From: UMGS1958 sp045542415
GTDB lineage: Bacteria > Bacillota > Clostridia > UBA1381
Reading direction: 5' to 3'
DNA: 64,000 bases
Assembly (NCBI GenBank): GCA_045542415.1
Contig: JAZQKZ010000002.1
Location: forward strand, 62,001-126,000
The first letter of the stretch is position 1, and each line of letters opens with the position of its first letter. Both the position numbers and the translations under genes were made by a program. The notes beneath the pieces were generated by a model. That model saw only the letters and a program-made list of their open reading frames with translations. It searched no databases and was not told the origin of the DNA. This document shows positions 1 to 10,500 of this stretch, piece after piece.

Positions 1-1337
1 AACAAATCTTCATTGCTCCACACATCCATTGCCGCATCAAAATCACTGAACTGGAACACCGTCACAACACAAGTCTCCGTGTTTTCTATAAGCACAGTTT
101 CTTTTATATCATGCACTTTTACAGTTCCCAGCAATAAATCCCTCATTATTTCCTTACGCTTTATATTGGAATAATCCTCAACCTTCTGTTCGCTGTTCTT
201 AATTTCAGTCTTTAAATTCTTTATAGCATGATTTATATACGCAAACTCGTCCATTCTGCGTCCGTCAGCATTCGCTGCAGAATCAGTATATCCTTTTGTT
301 TCTTTCATAATCAAACGTATGCGACCATGAAAATTAGTTGTAAATAATAATCCTATAATCAGACTGCACACAGATAACGCCAGCCATCCAAGCAAAACAC
401 TTTTTATAATAGGATCACTTAATCCTGTTATTTGCCTGTAATCATTCATGCAAATAAATGTCATGCCGAAATCAGCTGACTTTACATATGATACCAGCGA
501 TGGTACACCGTCAATCTCATACCTGAAAGTTTCGGAGGTTTGCGGCTGTGACAATACATACTTTGCAAACGGGATATCTCCATAAGTCTGCTCACGGTAC
601 TTTTCATCACTTGAAACAATCATATTTCCCGCACTGTCAATAACCAGAAAAAGACGTGTTTTTTCAAGATTAGTTGCCTGCATCATTTTTTGAATTTCTT
701 CTTGCTTTATATTCACAATCAATGCAGTTTCAAATTCGTCTTTCAAGGTATTTCCCGTCACTATAAAGCTTAATACGTTAGCACTTCGTTTTAAGCCTTC
801 ACTTCCTCCTGACATCAGTCTTGGGAATATAAACTTTCCCTGCCGGGTATCATATCCATCCAATATATCAACAAGACCGGTATCAGGAAATTCAGCAATA
901 CGTCGTGCATAGCCATTGCTTGATACTATCAGGTCAGCTTTCTTGCTTACAAAATACACAGAATCAACGTTCAAATCCGTATTTATACTGTCTTTTAATT
1001 CATTAAACAGCAATCTTCTTTGTTCAACATCAAGACTTTCAGCTCTTGAGGCATTTTTAACTATACTGTTATTAAAATACATATCATAATATGTTGTATA
1101 TGTATTCTCAAATATGGTTTCCATAAGATTTCTGGTTCGTACAAGCATTTCCTCGTCTGCTGCAACCAGCTGCTGTTCTGTACGTTTTGAAGAAATTCCC
1201 ACTACAATAGAGGAGAAAAGAGTAATTAGCAGACAACCCACTACTAAATATGAAAAAAACATTCTTCCAACAACCGTTTTTCGGCTAAACAATGCGTTAA
1301 AACCATAAAACCTGTTTGATTTTCCCTTTCTTTTCAC
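1..1337 (-). CDS. Membrane-anchored sensor/transcription regulator, AraC (YesS-like) type, 3' end outside window
   Basis: About 445 residues are visible, read from a GTG at 1337 with a GAGGAAAG ribosome site just upstream; the frame stays open to base 1. A cationic N-terminus is followed by a transmembrane helix (about residues 27-50), an extracellular sensor region of about 240 residues resembling double-Cache domains, and a second transmembrane helix (about 300-325). The linker that follows (KEIMRDLLLGT) is typical of large membrane AraC regulators rather than histidine kinases, and no HAMP segment is obvious. The DNA-binding part would lie beyond the window, so a YesM-like kinase is not fully excluded. 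It sits 15 bases downstream of the sugar-binding lipoprotein gene and is probably co-transcribed with it, which suggests that it senses an extracellular sugar, perhaps through that protein. Confidence 0.72.
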   Translation of the reverse strand, partial: MKRKGKSNRFYGFNALFSRKTVVGRMFFSYLVVGCLLITLFSSIVVGISSKRTEQQLVAADEEMLVRTRNLMETIFENTYTTYYDMYFNNSIVKNASRAESLDVEQRRLLFNELKDSINTDLNVDSVYFVSKKADLIVSSNGYARRIAEFPDTGLVDILDGYDTRQGKFIFPRLMSGGSEGLKRSANVLSFIVTGNTLKDEFETALIVNIKQEEIQKMMQATNLEKTRLFLVIDSAGNMIVSSDEKYREQTYGDIPFAKYVLSQPQTSETFRYEIDGVPSLVSYVKSADFGMTFICMNDYRQITGLSDPIIKSVLLGWLALSVCSLIIGLLFTTNFHGRIRLIMKETKGYTDSAANADGRRMDEFAYINHAIKNLKTEIKNSEQKVEDYSNIKRKEIMRDLLLGTVKVHDIKETVLIENTETCVVTVFQFSDFDAAMDVWSNEDL

Positions 1338-1352
1338 GTTTTCTTTCCTCTC

Positions 1353-2957
1353 TTAATATTTTTCATCCAGAAATTGCTGTACCTGTTTGATAACCTCAGC
1401 ACGAATAGCTTCCAATCCTTGTTCTTTCGCCTTTCTATTCGCTTCCCTTACTCTTTCTTCTGCGTCCGAATAATACCCGAGGCACAGTGGTCTGTATAAT
1501 TCCGCATAAATTTCACTCACTCGTGCAATTTCTCCACTGACAGAAGTGGTGTCAAAAACGAATCCCGATGTAATATACGGAAAATAAACATCCGTATCCA
1601 GTAACTGACCGTATTTTTCTCTTTCCTGTCTCGATAAAGCTGCATCAATTCGCATCGGCATATTAGGATTTACGCATAACTCATAAATCGGAAATTTATA
1701 AACCTCATTTTTAATTCTATCTTTCGGTATTTCATACATATACTCGCCGATAGGATTCCAGTCTCTGCCTTTTATTCCAAGCGCAAACAAATCACGGTTT
1801 TCCGCATCCGAGAAAAGCCAGTCCAAAAACCTCATAGTATAATCTGTTTTCTGACTAGTTACCGGAATTGCCAATGAATTATTCGCTCTCCAGTCACGCA
1901 CAATTGATCCGTCTTCTATTTCGCCCGCATAATCGCCGTAATAGAAAAGCTCATATTCCGCTGCGGGATTCAGGTTACGGAAAAGATCTGTATTTATCAG
2001 TTTGCCCTCCAGTGCCGCTGATTTCCCGTTCTCAAATAACTGCTGTGCGTTTAACTCAACCGAAACATCCTCAGCAAGATACTGATTAAAATGAATATGT
2101 TGATTCATTTTGCTCATATCAGGACCATTAAACCCTTCCGGGAAATTTGCGTAACAGGATTCGTCATCTCCTCCGTATTGGCCGCCATAATGTATATTTC
2201 CGGCAACCACAACCGCACCCAATACAGTTTTATTGTCCTCTGAAATTGCCACCTCAAAATCAAATCCCGATGCACTTGCCACACTTACAGGCATAATATT
2301 CTTCCGCGCCTTCTCCGTTCGGTTGGAAAACATCTCAAAAAAACCTCGTCCGCCAACCGAGAACGGTATAAGCTCCGGATTATTTTTCTGAACCTGCTGT
2401 AAATATACTTCAAACTCATCATATGTCGTTATCGGCGGCAGTCCGTATTTTTCACGCAAATCCTTTCGTATTGTTATCGGTGACGGATCTACGGCTGTTG
2501 ATTTCAGAGGGATTGTATATAATTTCCCATTAACCTTGTTTGCCTCTAATAATTCGTCATCAAACAGCCGCTTGAGCGACGGATAATGATCGCTGTTAAA
2601 ATATTCTCCTATATCCTGATATGCTCCCAATGATATATTTTCATTCAGATTAACCCAAGGAGCATCAAATATTGCATCTATCTGTCCACCCAGCGATAAA
2701 ATCCTCTGCTGTTTTTGTTTAAGATTATCTATCTCTACCCATTCAATGTTAAGTTTTATATTCAGAGTTTCACGAGTACGATTTTCAAATTCTGCCAAAA
2801 TCAAATCCATGTCTTTCGGCTCATCTCCGAATAGTACAAAATTCAACTCCACAGCCTCCTGCTGCTCATTTGCAACATCCTTACTTTTTAAACCACATGA
2901 CATTATGCATAGCATTATACTTGCAACCAAACTGCAACATATTATCCTTTTTAGCAT
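1353..2957 (-). CDS. Extracellular sugar-binding lipoprotein of an ABC transporter (family 1, DUF3502-like C-terminus)
   Basis: A 534-residue solute-binding protein for carbohydrate uptake, expected to be lipid-anchored outside the membrane. The start is taken at 2957 because a GGAGG lies 6 bases upstream and the protein then begins with a lipoprotein signal ending in the lipobox IMSC; the longer reading frame from 3044 overlaps the promoter. The mature part has the type I binding-protein layout, and the end resembles the DUF3502 region seen in YtcQ/LipO-like proteins (final motif KQVQQFLDE). No permease or ATPase gene is visible in the window, so the transporter partners must lie beyond base 1 or elsewhere. 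The substrate cannot be read from the sequence; the neighbours suggest an oligosaccharide containing arabinose or galactose. Confidence 0.85.
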   Translation of the reverse strand: MLKRIICCSLVASIMLCIMSCGLKSKDVANEQQEAVELNFVLFGDEPKDMDLILAEFENRTRETLNIKLNIEWVEIDNLKQKQQRILSLGGQIDAIFDAPWVNLNENISLGAYQDIGEYFNSDHYPSLKRLFDDELLEANKVNGKLYTIPLKSTAVDPSPITIRKDLREKYGLPPITTYDEFEVYLQQVQKNNPELIPFSVGGRGFFEMFSNRTEKARKNIMPVSVASASGFDFEVAISEDNKTVLGAVVVAGNIHYGGQYGGDDESCYANFPEGFNGPDMSKMNQHIHFNQYLAEDVSVELNAQQLFENGKSAALEGKLINTDLFRNLNPAAEYELFYYGDYAGEIEDGSIVRDWRANNSLAIPVTSQKTDYTMRFLDWLFSDAENRDLFALGIKGRDWNPIGEYMYEIPKDRIKNEVYKFPIYELCVNPNMPMRIDAALSRQEREKYGQLLDTDVYFPYITSGFVFDTTSVSGEIARVSEIYAELYRPLCLGYYSDAEERVREANRKAKEQGLEAIRAEVIKQVQQFLDEKY

Positions 2958-3015
2958 AAAGCCCTCCTCTTTATTGCTTTTCAAAAAGCATTTATGTAAT
3001 TTCCAATCTTTATTA

Positions 3016-3044
3016 ATTATATTACAAAAAGCAGCTATTGTCAA
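3016..3044 (-). promoter_or_regulatory. Consensus sigma-A promoter for the sugar-binding protein operon
   Basis: On the minus strand TTGACA (3039-3044) is followed by a 17-base spacer and TATAAT (3016-3021). It lies about 60 bases upstream of the ATG at 2957. It is a perfect match to the consensus and lacks the special box found at the glycosidase promoters, so this operon is probably expressed differently from the enzymes. Confidence 0.8.
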
Positions 3045-3107
3045 GTGCCTGAATTTTACAGAATCGGCATTATATTACATAAATCAGCCTTTTATTGCCA
3101 TACAAAG

Positions 3108-3139
3108 TTGCAAAAGGCTTGAAACCAAGCCTTTTGCAA
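3108..3139 (-). terminator. Perfect inverted repeat after the GH127 gene
   Basis: Two 14-base arms (TTGCAAAAGGCTTG and its complement) flank a 4-base loop, 7 bases after the GH127 stop codon. The hairpin marks the end of the 16.6-3.1 kb operon. It lacks a long T-run on the minus strand, so it may be a weak terminator or a 3'-end stabiliser. Confidence 0.5.
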
Positions 3140-3146
3140 TTATTGA

Positions 3147-6100
3147 TTACTGCTGTGTAACAATATCCGTCATTGTTCTTATTTCAAGTGCTCCGCCGGC
3201 ACATGATGCACTGTCTTTTGCTTCAAGCTTAACCTTGACACTTTCCTTTCCGGCAGTATATTCTTCCGGAATTTCATAGAATACATCATATATACCGTTA
3301 CTGTTTCTGTCTATCTGCTGATCTGCAATAAAATTATCATCAACATATATATTAAAATCACGCTTGTATGCTACGCCGCCGTTTGAAAAGCCTGAATCCA
3401 TGCCCCAATAGCGGATAAACAGATAATTCGGCGCTTCGGGATTAACCGTCATTGTGTATTGGAAGTATGCACCCTCAACACCCCATGCATCACGCCAGTA
3501 ACGCATAAGTGTACCGTCCATCAGCGTTCCCTGATGATTTGTTCCTGTCACATTCGTCTCAAGCGAATGACCGATTTCATCCTGCTGACCGTCCGGCTCT
3601 ACTCTGTCAATCTGCACATCTCTCAACGCTGCCTCATACTCATCATCACCTGCATTGATACTCCAGTACACATTATAATGATGGTGATGAATCTCGTAGA
3701 AAGGCTTTAAGATTATTTCATTGCCTGACGAGGTATATGCTCCGTCAATTCTGAATGTAAGTGTATTTATATCAACAGGCTCTACAATATCTGTCAGCTC
3801 CGCAGTGTCCGGAAGCAGATAATCCACACGAACACAATTTGAATCAAGCTTTGTTTCGTTTACAACAGTATCGCTGCCGTCAGTTATTTCTCTCAACTCC
3901 TGTGCAAGAACTATACCGCCGTATTTATACGCAATCTGACCCTCTGCTCTTGAATAATAAACATTAATATCCATCGGAAGAGTTATTTCTATCACATCGC
4001 CCGCTTTCCATGAGCCATCGATTCTAAGATACTCTCCGGGTGCTCCGCTGTATTCTGTTCCGTTTACGCTGACTATCATATCCGCACTAAGCCATGACGG
4101 TGCTCTCAGATTGATTGCTGCATCAGCCTCGCCCTCTGTCACGGTCATTACAACAGTGTCGGCATACGGATAGTTTGTTTCTGTAGTAAATGTAAGACCC
4201 TTTGCCTCCCACTTATATGTATTGTGCATGTACAGATTTACATATAAATCATTACCGTCCTCGTAATATGCACACTTCGTGTATCTTCCCGGATTTTCCA
4301 TACCTGTTCCGGTACAGCACCACCATGAGTCCTCCTTGGTTCCATATATTCTGTGATGTCCCGGAAGCATCGAAATGAAATACTCCTTCGCACCCGTCAC
4401 CGGATCCTGCTGACCAAGAATATGGTTATATAACAACGTCTCATAATAGTCCATGTACTTAACGTCATGCTCCCAGCTGAACAAATGCTCTGTGAGCTTT
4501 AGCATATTATATGAGTTACAGCTCTCTGCTGTCTTTATGCCCAGAGTTTCTGCGCCTATTGCCTCAAAATGCTCTGAAATCGAGTTTCCGCCTATAGCAT
4601 ATGAGCGTGTATTTACAACGAGATCCCAGAAATTCTCACTTGCTATTTTATAATCCTTATATGTACCCGGATCCTGCTCATATATCGCCGCCGCACCGAT
4701 TATCTTCGGTATCTGAGTGTTGGCATGCTTCTTTGTCAGCTCATCTCTGCCGTCAATAAGCGGGTTAAGAATTATATCATGAGTAAATCTTCTTGCAGTC
4801 GTGAGATATTTTTCATCGCCTGTTATATCATAAAGCTCCGCAAAAACCTCATTCATGCCGCCATATTCAATATTAAGCATGGTCTGCATCTGAGAATCGG
4901 ACAACTTATCCGTACCTTCTACCGCCCAATCAGCAAATTTTATTACTACTTCAAGTGCCTTTTCATTGCCGGTCAATGTATATGCATCAATCAATCCCTG
5001 ATATATCTTATGGATTCCGTACCACGGCACCCAATAATCATAGAACCATGTTGTATCTCCGTTAAATGCCTTTATAAAGGTATCTTCAAGACATCCGCCT
5101 ATATATCCCGAGCCCGTTGTCTGTTGTAACTCATCAAGCTTATCTACCGCATAGTTCAGCTTATTAAGGATTTCCTCTTCGCCGCCATCACGGTAAAACG
5201 CCGCTGCCGCACTCATCCAGTGTCCGAGTGAATGTCCTGCAAGAGTGTTTGTTTTTACTCTTCCGTTACTCCAGCCTTCCATTTCCCAGCCGGCATAACG
5301 TGATACATTATTCGGTGCGCTAAGTCCGTGAACCTCATAGCACGGAGCTAATAAACGATCTACATCAATTGTATTGATATAGTCGTAACCAACCTCTCGG
5401 CTTACTTCAAATAAGCTACCCTCTTCAAGAGTTATATTTGCCGGATCTGCAAATGCTCCGCTTACAGCCTTTTCAATCTCTTTTTTTACCGCTGTCGTTA
5501 CAGGTGACATATCCTCTGCCCTCCATAAAAAAGCCTTTATTACTTTTGCGTTCTCAGCCTCTGCTTCGTCAAACTCAATGGCAAGTGATTTTGTTATATC
5601 CGCTCCCGGCTCCGGCTCTATATACTCACTCTTGACCTGAACCATCGCACCTTCATCGTCATAACGAGCAACAGCCGCCATAAGCTTGTCTGTTTTGTAT
5701 GTTTTAAGCTCCATATTCGCTGAAGCAGTATATACTCCATTCTGTACTCTGTACGATATATCATGCTTTACCAGATAATCTACAGTCTTTGCCATAAGGT
5801 CCGTGATCTGAGACTCTGTCATAGCATAATTCGCTATATCCATTTCATCAATAGTTCCGAAAAACATTGCATCTGCCGAATACTGTGATTTTCCGATGTA
5901 ATTATTAGTACTGTCCGCTAAATCTGACATTGGAATTGTAATTGTCCTGTTTGCTATCATTTCACCGTCAGCAAATAATTTAAGCTCACCATTTTCAAGT
6001 GTAAGTGCAATGTGTGTCCACTCACCCACCTCAAACGGAGTTGCCACAACAAGGCTTTGCTCTGCTCCGCCATTTGATTTTACACCCACAATAGCATTGC

Positions 6101-6464
6101 CGCCACCGTTATCGGCAGTAAGGAAAATGTAATTACCTGTATCTTTTCCAAAATCAAACACTCTCGACCATGAACCAAGTGCATCAGGCTTGACCCATGC
6201 CGCAATCGTGAAATTATCCGCTAACGGAAATGTATCAAGCTTTGCGTATCCTCCGTTAAGCTTTATTGCATTTCCCTTTTGTCCTGTTTCTGTTATGTAA
6301 CTGTTTTCATATGTGATACCGCTGTCGGTGGTATCCATATTATAGTGAATCAATGTGTTATCTGACAGCTCATCAGCATATACCGGAACTGCCGATGCAG
6401 CAGCTCCCATTATTGCCAGTCCGCCAATCAACGCTATTACTCTTTTAATCATAATCATTACCAT
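3147..6464 (-). CDS. Secreted LamG-GH127 beta-L-arabinofuranosidase-like enzyme
   Basis: A secreted enzyme of about 1105 residues. The start at 6464 is preferred over 6479 because AGGAAGG lies 5 bases upstream of it. Layout (numbered from 6479): signal peptide ending VYADE, LamG/concanavalin-like fold (about 40-230), the locus-specific small module (about 235-330, ARYDDEG...FLW...MSPV), GH127 catalytic (alpha/alpha)6 domain (about 355-1000) and beta-sandwich C-terminus. GH127 marks: AGHSLGHW, the ESC triad at E652/C654 and the CC pair at 721-722 (WWCCTGTGMEN). These correspond to the zinc ligands and Cys nucleophile known in HypBA1, so retaining hydrolysis of beta-L-arabinofuranosides is expected; GH146 is a close alternative. 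It is the last gene of the long operon. Many GH127 enzymes are not secreted, so the signal peptide and LamG are notable. Confidence 0.88.
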   Translation of the reverse strand: MVMIMIKRVIALIGGLAIMGAAASAVPVYADELSDNTLIHYNMDTTDSGITYENSYITETGQKGNAIKLNGGYAKLDTFPLADNFTIAAWVKPDALGSWSRVFDFGKDTGNYIFLTADNGGGNAIVGVKSNGGAEQSLVVATPFEVGEWTHIALTLENGELKLFADGEMIANRTITIPMSDLADSTNNYIGKSQYSADAMFFGTIDEMDIANYAMTESQITDLMAKTVDYLVKHDISYRVQNGVYTASANMELKTYKTDKLMAAVARYDDEGAMVQVKSEYIEPEPGADITKSLAIEFDEAEAENAKVIKAFLWRAEDMSPVTTAVKKEIEKAVSGAFADPANITLEEGSLFEVSREVGYDYINTIDVDRLLAPCYEVHGLSAPNNVSRYAGWEMEGWSNGRVKTNTLAGHSLGHWMSAAAAFYRDGGEEEILNKLNYAVDKLDELQQTTGSGYIGGCLEDTFIKAFNGDTTWFYDYWVPWYGIHKIYQGLIDAYTLTGNEKALEVVIKFADWAVEGTDKLSDSQMQTMLNIEYGGMNEVFAELYDITGDEKYLTTARRFTHDIILNPLIDGRDELTKKHANTQIPKIIGAAAIYEQDPGTYKDYKIASENFWDLVVNTRSYAIGGNSISEHFEAIGAETLGIKTAESCNSYNMLKLTEHLFSWEHDVKYMDYYETLLYNHILGQQDPVTGAKEYFISMLPGHHRIYGTKEDSWWCCTGTGMENPGRYTKCAYYEDGNDLYVNLYMHNTYKWEAKGLTFTTETNYPYADTVVMTVTEGEADAAINLRAPSWLSADMIVSVNGTEYSGAPGEYLRIDGSWKAGDVIEITLPMDINVYYSRAEGQIAYKYGGIVLAQELREITDGSDTVVNETKLDSNCVRVDYLLPDTAELTDIVEPVDINTLTFRIDGAYTSSGNEIILKPFYEIHHHHYNVYWSINAGDDEYEAALRDVQIDRVEPDGQQDEIGHSLETNVTGTNHQGTLMDGTLMRYWRDAWGVEGAYFQYTMTVNPEAPNYLFIRYWGMDSGFSNGGVAYKRDFNIYVDDNFIADQQIDRNSNGIYDVFYEIPEEYTAGKESVKVKLEAKDSASCAGGALEIRTMTDIVTQQ

Positions 6465-6487
6465 TAAATCCTTCCTCATAACTAAGG

Positions 6488-6583
6488 CTGAAAGAAATTT
6501 TCGCAGATTGCTGTTTTGAAGGGCGAAGGCGTACGATGGTACTCCGAGCCTTGAAAAATAGTGAGATGCGGAAATTTATTCAG
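6488..6583. repeat. Long imperfect palindromic intergenic element (copy 1)
   Basis: This 96-base element fills the gap between the GH127 and GH43 genes. Its ends are complementary (CTGAAAGAAATTTTCGCA against TGCGGAAATTTATTCAG) and a second nested inverted repeat (TTTTGAAGG/CCTTGAAAA) surrounds a GTACGATGGTAC core. It has the same kind of ends as the element at 53116-53190. It could be a mobile palindrome of MITE or REP type, or an RNA structure inside the operon transcript. Confidence 0.65.
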
Positions 6584-6605
6584 ACTTATACCTCAATAAA
6601 TATTA

Positions 6606-7529
6606 TTATTCATCTATTCCGTATGCATTTACTAACCTGTCATATTCCTCATCGGTTATAGGCATAACCGTACCGTGTCGGAAAGGATCAGGTGTATTGA
6701 ATCCCTCCTGCGGTGTGAATATTCCTGATGACAAATCATCCGTCAGGAACGGCTGATAACCTTTGTCCTCTGCGAATGCGTCCATAAGCACACACCATTT
6801 ATCTTCACCGTTCATCTTATACGCAGTAGGCCCTTCATATCCCGGTTCACTACGCATTGTAAAGCTCTCTATCTCTTTGAATTCGCCCTCGGGATCATCA
6901 CTCACTTCCATAAAAATCAGAGTTTTGTCATGATTCTTCGTGAAACGGTAATATTTATCTCCTGCCTTTATCATGCTCGTATCTATAACGCTGAAATCAC
7001 GTTCGATATACACCTTTGGCTCTGTAAAGGTCACAAAATCCTTTGTATGGGCACAGTAAACCCTTTGCTTTTCACAGTTATCGGACTTAGTGCGTGACGA
7101 CCAGTACACAAAATAATCTCCTGTAATATCGTCATATATCGCTTCGGGTGCCCATGCACAAGCTGCATCGTCAACTCCCACTTCCACCATCCGTTGCTCG
7201 CTCCAGTTGACGAGGTCCTCCGATTCCCATACCATAATAGCCCTCGAACCCTCACGCTGACAGCGATACCAGCCCTCTCTGGACTCTGTCCATTTGCCAT
7301 ATACATATAAATCCGTAGCTATCAAATAGAATTTCTTGCCGTCATGCGAACGCATAACATGAGGATCACGCACTCCACCCTCGCCTAATGTACTGCGTAA
7401 AACAGGCTTTCCTCCGTTTAAATTATGCCAGGTGTATCCGTCCTTTGATACAGCAAAATACACCTGCTCATCATCGGCTGTTTTCTGCGAACCCTTAAAG
7501 TGCGAAAATAAATATGCTGTCGTTTTCAT
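6606..7529 (-). CDS. Cytoplasmic GH43-type glycosidase (probable alpha-L-arabinofuranosidase)
   Basis: A compact 307-residue five-bladed beta-propeller protein without a signal peptide, so probably intracellular. The expected acidic catalytic set of GH43 is present: D55 (GVRDPH, base), D183 (VIDTSM, pKa modulator) and E232 (GYEGPTAYK, acid). The AWAPEAIYD blade motif is typical, and the end (RHGTVMPITDEEYDRL) is shared by the other GH43 units of this window, showing that they are paralogues. The start follows AAGGAGC. It most likely removes arabinose (or xylose) from imported oligosaccharides; the exact subfamily cannot be fixed by eye. Confidence 0.82.
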   Translation of the reverse strand: MKTTAYLFSHFKGSQKTADDEQVYFAVSKDGYTWHNLNGGKPVLRSTLGEGGVRDPHVMRSHDGKKFYLIATDLYVYGKWTESREGWYRCQREGSRAIMVWESEDLVNWSEQRMVEVGVDDAACAWAPEAIYDDITGDYFVYWSSRTKSDNCEKQRVYCAHTKDFVTFTEPKVYIERDFSVIDTSMIKAGDKYYRFTKNHDKTLIFMEVSDDPEGEFKEIESFTMRSEPGYEGPTAYKMNGEDKWCVLMDAFAEDKGYQPFLTDDLSSGIFTPQEGFNTPDPFRHGTVMPITDEEYDRLVNAYGIDE

Positions 7530-7556
7530 TATAATAAGCTCCTTATTTATTAGTTT

Positions 7557-10500
7557 TTAATTATTGACCTGTAAAATCTGCTCCGGAGCTGCAAATATTC
7601 CTTCAGCCTCTCCAAAGATTACAGTTTTTGAGCCTCCGCCGCTTGCCGAACCTGCTAAGGATTCCATAAGAGTATATTTCTCAACCTCTTGTTTATCGCT
7701 CCATACCGGAATCATCGTACCATTTTCCCACATATATGCGCCTATTATATATTTCTCACCGTTGAGACCTGTAAATTTGCCTTTTACGACAGCCTCTGCC
7801 TTACCCTTATGAATATCAATCAAGCGTCCGTCGCTATTATACAACGCAATATATACGTCCTCATCTGTCGGATCCTTAATGCTTAATGTATATCTGATTT
7901 CATCGCTCATATACTCTGCATAAATCTCAGTCTCAAAATCCTCCGGAAGCGAACCATCTGTGTACAACATTGTAATTTGTTCAGGGCTTAAACAATAGTT
8001 ATGGATTTTAAACTCATCTAAGAGACCTTTTGCACTTTCTCCGTTGCCCCAGTTGGCTCTGCCGATATACGCAACAGGATCAAACTCAAGAATGTCTGCT
8101 ATATCAAAGGTTGAATCAACACTGGATTTAAGCTCGCCATTCACATATAGTAGTGTTTTATCCTTATCAAACACTATCGCCATATGCTTCCATTCATCGC
8201 CTGTAAATGAAGCACTCGGAGTAGCTGCACGACCATTCAGATACCTTTCAACAATGATTGAGCTTCCCGTATCGAGAAGACCTATATAAACCTCAGCTTT
8301 ATTTGCCTGTATTGCTGAGCCCGGTGCAGCATAAAACATCCAGTTCGGAGAATTGTTCTTATCTGTCTTTGACCAATAAGACACCGTGAAAGTATCGGCA
8401 GTTCCGAGAAGACTGTTGCCCTTATCATCAAACAGCTCTATATAGTTTTCGGCATTGGTGTCAAAACTAACTGCCTTACCCTTATAGCCCTTTTCATAGC
8501 TAAGTGTTCCCTTTCCAACTGCGCTTCCTCGCTTTGTGTCAAGATTTGCATCATCAAAGTCAAGCTCCAGTATAAGTCTCTTGTCGCCCTCTGTTACTAC
8601 CGGTCTCTTATCCTTTTCAATTCCCAATGAGCTCATTGAAAGCTCAAATATATCCGTGTTTTCGTGAATACCGGTAAACTTATCCGCACCCGGACCGTAT
8701 GCATAAATAGGAACGTATGCACTTGAATGGTTACCTGTTGTCCACGCATATTTTCCGCTTATCGCTGTACCTGCGTCAGTGTTGCCATTCTCCAGCAATG
8801 CGAGACCGCCGGTTTCATGGTCTGCAGAAACAATTACAAGCGTATTTCCGTCCTGCTTTGCAAATTCCAGTGCCTTCTTTACTGCATCGTCAAAAAGCTT
8901 CGTCTGCTCAATCGCACCGTCAGCATGATTACTGTGAGCATAATGGTCAATAGTAGAACCTTCCGCCATAAGAACAAATCCGTTATCTGAACGACCGTCA
9001 AGCATTTCGATTGACTTCTGTACCATATCCGGCAATAACGGCTCGGTTGTATTTCCGTCAATCGGCTGAACAAGGTCACCACTGTAACCGAAAAGACCTA
9101 ACACCTTATCATCCTTATCAAGTGAGTTCATTTCAGTTGCAGTAGTTATGTACTTATATCCGTCACTCTTCATCTTATCAATCAGAGTTGTGAAGCGTTC
9201 ACCGCCACCGCCCATAAAGATGTCTGTTCCACTTTCTGATTGCTGCTGTGCAATCTCTGCTCTGTAACCTCTGTCAATTACATGAGACGAAAATACTGCC
9301 GGAGTTGCATCTGTAATGTCCGTTGTTGCTACGATACCCGTTGCCATACTATGGTCATGTGCATACTCCATAAGGTTCTTATATCGTACTCCTGCACCGC
9401 CGGAACTTATAAAACCATTATTCGTTTTACGTCCGGTTGCCATCGCAGTTCCGCCTGCGGCACTGTCTGTTACACCATTGTTTGCAGAATAAGTTTTTGA
9501 AAGTCCAATGTAGGGCATGGTCTGCATAGCATACGGATTTGTGGCACCATTATAATGCCACTGCGAAAGCTGGGCAACATTCTGACCCATTCCGTCACCA
9601 ATAAGAATGATTACGTTTTTCGCCTTATTATTCTCTGTATTGTCAGGCATATCATTTTCATCCGTCACTGCTTCTGCCGGTGTAACCTCAACGCTTATTT
9701 TGATTTTATTTGTATCTTCTTGGGCCTCTTCCTGCTTTATTCCTGATATTTTTATATTATCAAAGCTTCCCGAATAGTCCTTGTCAACCGAGAACAGCGA
9801 GTGACCTATATACGCATACAAATTACTGCCGAGCATCGAAAGACTACCCTTCGTTTCATAGGTAAGTGCCTCTTCATCGTTTATATATACAGTATGCTTT
9901 GTCGGTTCTACAACAAATCTGAGTTTAACCCAGTCCTCACCGCCTATATCGCTAAGCTCCTTATTTCCCGAGCTCTTCCATTCGCTGCCCGGATTAAGAG
10001 AATATCTTATTCCCTGTCCCAGTGGCTCGTATTTGAAATAGAAATATTTTGACGGATTTGCTGTATCAGCCATCTGGAATGTGCTGCTGTTTTTATCAAA
10101 CAACTGGTCACTCTTTATATCCATTTCAATTGTAAGATACTGCATCTGATTAAATACTCCGCACGGCAACTCAAGATAATTTCCGGCTTCAACTGTATTA
10201 TCAAGCTTCAACACATTACTGCCAAGTGCTTCATCATAGACAATTTCTGCATTACCGAACAATTCACCATTATTTCCATTTATTGTATCAGTTACAACAG
10301 TTGTGCCGGCTTCTATGCCCTCAAAGTCATAATTCAGAATATCCTCTTCCTCCGGTTCAGGTGCCTGAGTTTCCTCCGGCATTTCAAATTCAGTTACAAC
10401 GTCATAGAAATCCCAGTCAGTTATCCCCATGATATGTGCTATTTTACGGCAGATATCTGTATTATGGTAATATCCGTTGAAATGCTCTGCACCTCTACCC

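Noticed and set aside
3069..3074. Second TATAAT upstream of the binding-protein gene
   Set aside because: No -35 at a suitable distance; the site at 3016-3044 is a full consensus promoter.
2746..3279. 177-codon plus-strand open frame
   Set aside because: It runs antisense over the 5' end of the binding-protein gene, its promoter and the GH127 3' end; no domain and no ribosome site.
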